Shown one piece after another: positions 6,116-6,867 of a stretch of 6,867 nucleotides of DNA (position 1 is its first letter; each line of letters begins with the position of its first letter). The position numbers were made by a program, and so were the translations under genes. Location: assembly GCA_910588315.1 (NCBI GenBank), contig CAJUQF010000106.1:1-6867 (forward strand), read 5' to 3'. The notes under the pieces were generated by a model that did no database searches, was not told the DNA's origin, and was given only the letters and a program-made list of their open reading frames with translations. Source of the DNA: an uncultured Christensenellaceae bacterium. Lineage in GTDB: Bacteria; Bacillota; Clostridia; Christensenellales; Pumilibacteraceae.

Positions 6116-6121
6116 GACGCA
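6099..6121. repeat. Direct repeat copy 1 (23 bp), likely remnant of the adjacent intergenic element
   Basis: The 23 bases 6099-6121 (beginning GGCTGACGCCGTATTGCG) are identical to 6226-6248, 127 bases away. Similarity continues less exactly on both sides: GCAAC versus GCGAA before, and CATACACAC versus CAGATACGCGC after, each then running into an A/T-rich end. This fits a decayed right end of the same element type that lies intact next door. Confidence 0.8.
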
Positions 6122-6129
6122 TACACACT

Positions 6130-6265
6130 ATTATTTTTTCGGCGCGGAGATGCGAGCAAGACAAGGAAGTCCGAGCGCCGACCGACGGGAGTGTAGCCCC
6201 ACTACATGACCGAGGGCAACGCGAAGGCTGACGCCGTATTGCGACGCAGATACGCGCAGAAAATT
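6130..6265. repeat. Structured intergenic repeat element of about 135 bp (MITE- or REP-like)
   Basis: The stretch has A/T-rich ends and imperfect terminal inverted repeats: the left end (TTTTTTCGGCGCGGAGATGC) resembles the reverse complement of the right end (ATTTTCTGCGCGTATCTGCG). In the centre is a perfect hairpin, TGTAG-CCCCA-CTACA (6192-6206), framed by GGGAG and CATGACCGAGGG. There is no ORF. It fills the ffh-rpsP gap and its right end runs into the ffh stop codon (6266-6264). From memory, similar intergenic elements with a GGGAGTGTA...TACATGACCGAGG core are common in gut Clostridia; I could not verify this and give no family name. It could be a non-autonomous mobile element or a transcribed RNA structure. 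Confidence 0.6.
6226..6248. repeat. Direct repeat copy 2 (23 bp), within the intergenic element
   Basis: Identical over 23 bases to 6099-6121. This copy lies in the right arm of the element at 6130-6265, where part of it faces the left arm in the imperfect terminal inverted repeat. Confidence 0.8.
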
Positions 6266-6867
6266 ATCGGAAACGGCGTTTTTGGCGAATGATCTTTTGC
6301 TGCATTTGCGGCATTTTTCCGGACGATGCCGCCTTCATCATTTCTTTCGTTTGATCGTACTGCTTTAACAGCGAATTTACTTCCTGTACCGACGTACCGC
6401 TACCTGCCGCAATACGCTTTCTGCGCGATGCTTTTATGATCTCAGGATGAGAACGCTCGTACGGTGTCATGGAAAGTATGATCGATTTATATTTACCGAT
6501 ACGTTCGTCTATCTGCTTGGAATCGACGTTAGCCTTGTTCATACCGGGGATCATTGCAACGACGTCGTTTATGTCGCCCATTTTGGCAAGCGATTTGAAC
6601 TGCGTCAGGAAATCTTCGAGCGTGAATTTATTTTCACGCATACGCTTTTCCATTCTTTTGAGTTCTTCTTCCGAAACCGCTTCCTGTGCCTTTTCGATAA
6701 GCGTGAGAACATCGCCCATGCCGAGTATTCTCGACGCCATACGATCCGGATAGAAAGGCTCGATATCGCCTGATTTCTCGCCGGTACCGCAGAACTTGAT
6801 CGGTTTACCCGTAACGGCACGGATCGATAATGCCGCACCGCCGCGCGTGTCGCCGTCGAGCTTAGTC
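6264..6867 (-). CDS. ffh: Signal recognition particle protein Ffh (C-terminal part; 5' end outside the window)
   Basis: SRP54-type GTPase that binds signal sequences and SRP RNA and delivers nascent membrane proteins to FtsY. Only the last 200 residues are present. They open with the G4 motif TKLDGD, then RGGAALSIRAVTGKPIKF and GTGEK, the end of the GTPase domain. LGMGDVLTLIEKAQ leads into the M domain, with RRKRIAAGSGTSVQEVN as the SRP-RNA-binding helix-loop-helix and a Met-rich end (KEMMKAASSGKMPQMQQ). The frame is open from the window edge to the TAA at 6266-6264; internal Met codons are not starts. Position directly upstream of rpsP is classic for Firmicutes. The stop codon abuts the repeat element, so the element may form the 3' end of this mRNA. 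Confidence 0.96.
   Translation of the reverse strand, partial: TKLDGDTRGGAALSIRAVTGKPIKFCGTGEKSGDIEPFYPDRMASRILGMGDVLTLIEKAQEAVSEEELKRMEKRMRENKFTLEDFLTQFKSLAKMGDINDVVAMIPGMNKANVDSKQIDERIGKYKSIILSMTPYERSHPEIIKASRRKRIAAGSGTSVQEVNSLLKQYDQTKEMMKAASSGKMPQMQQKIIRQKRRFR

Noticed and set aside
1..6867. CRISPR arrays, tRNA or rRNA genes, transposases, phage or defence genes
   Set aside because: I looked on both strands and saw none; apart from the intergenic repeat the window is housekeeping genes.

Overview
The window looks like a piece of chromosome from an uncultured clostridial-type Bacillota (Firmicutes). The evidence is the gene order ffh-rpsP-khpA-rimM-trmD-rbgA-rnhB-yraN, the GGAG-type ribosome binding sites, the moderate GC content and the standard genetic code with all three stop codons in use. 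Every gene I can support lies on the minus strand, so transcription runs from high to low coordinates. This placement is an inference from gene order and protein character; no 16S or database comparison was possible.

Layout in transcription order. (1) 6867-6264: the 3' part of ffh (SRP GTPase). (2) 6263-6053: an intergenic stretch with a structured repeat of about 135 bp, a remnant of a second copy, and a possible terminator. (3) 6052-2472: a tightly packed translation and housekeeping cluster made of rpsP (S16), khpA (KH RNA-binding protein), rimM (30S maturation), trmD (tRNA m1G37 methyltransferase), rbgA/ylqF (50S assembly GTPase), rnhB (RNase HII) and yraN (UPF0102). rplS, usually found between trmD and rbgA, is absent. 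(4) 2471-2384: a short gap with a candidate extended -10 promoter. (5) 2383-1: the start of an F-type ATP synthase operon with atpB (a), atpE (c), atpF (b) and then alpha, which runs off the window.

The main discovery is at 903-1. Where a separate atpH (delta) followed by atpA (alpha) is expected, there is one uninterrupted reading frame. It begins with a recognisable C-terminal domain of subunit delta/OSCP (about residues 4-71), continues through a basic Lys/Ser/Thr linker, and becomes a normal alpha subunit containing the Walker A motif GDRQTGKT. The N-terminal helical domain of delta, which normally docks on the alpha N-termini, is not encoded in the window. The fusion therefore appears to replace a non-covalent contact with a covalent link. 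It also raises a stoichiometry problem, because F1 has three alpha subunits and normally one delta. It differs from the known mycobacterial b-delta fusion. I do not know of a description of this arrangement but cannot exclude one.

The ATP synthase genes are translationally coupled (atpF and the fusion share TGATG) and would build the membrane motor, the peripheral stalk and the catalytic head. The upstream cluster serves ribosome assembly, tRNA modification and protein targeting. All protein-coding space is explained by these genes; the only gap above 200 bp is the repeat-bearing ffh-rpsP interval.
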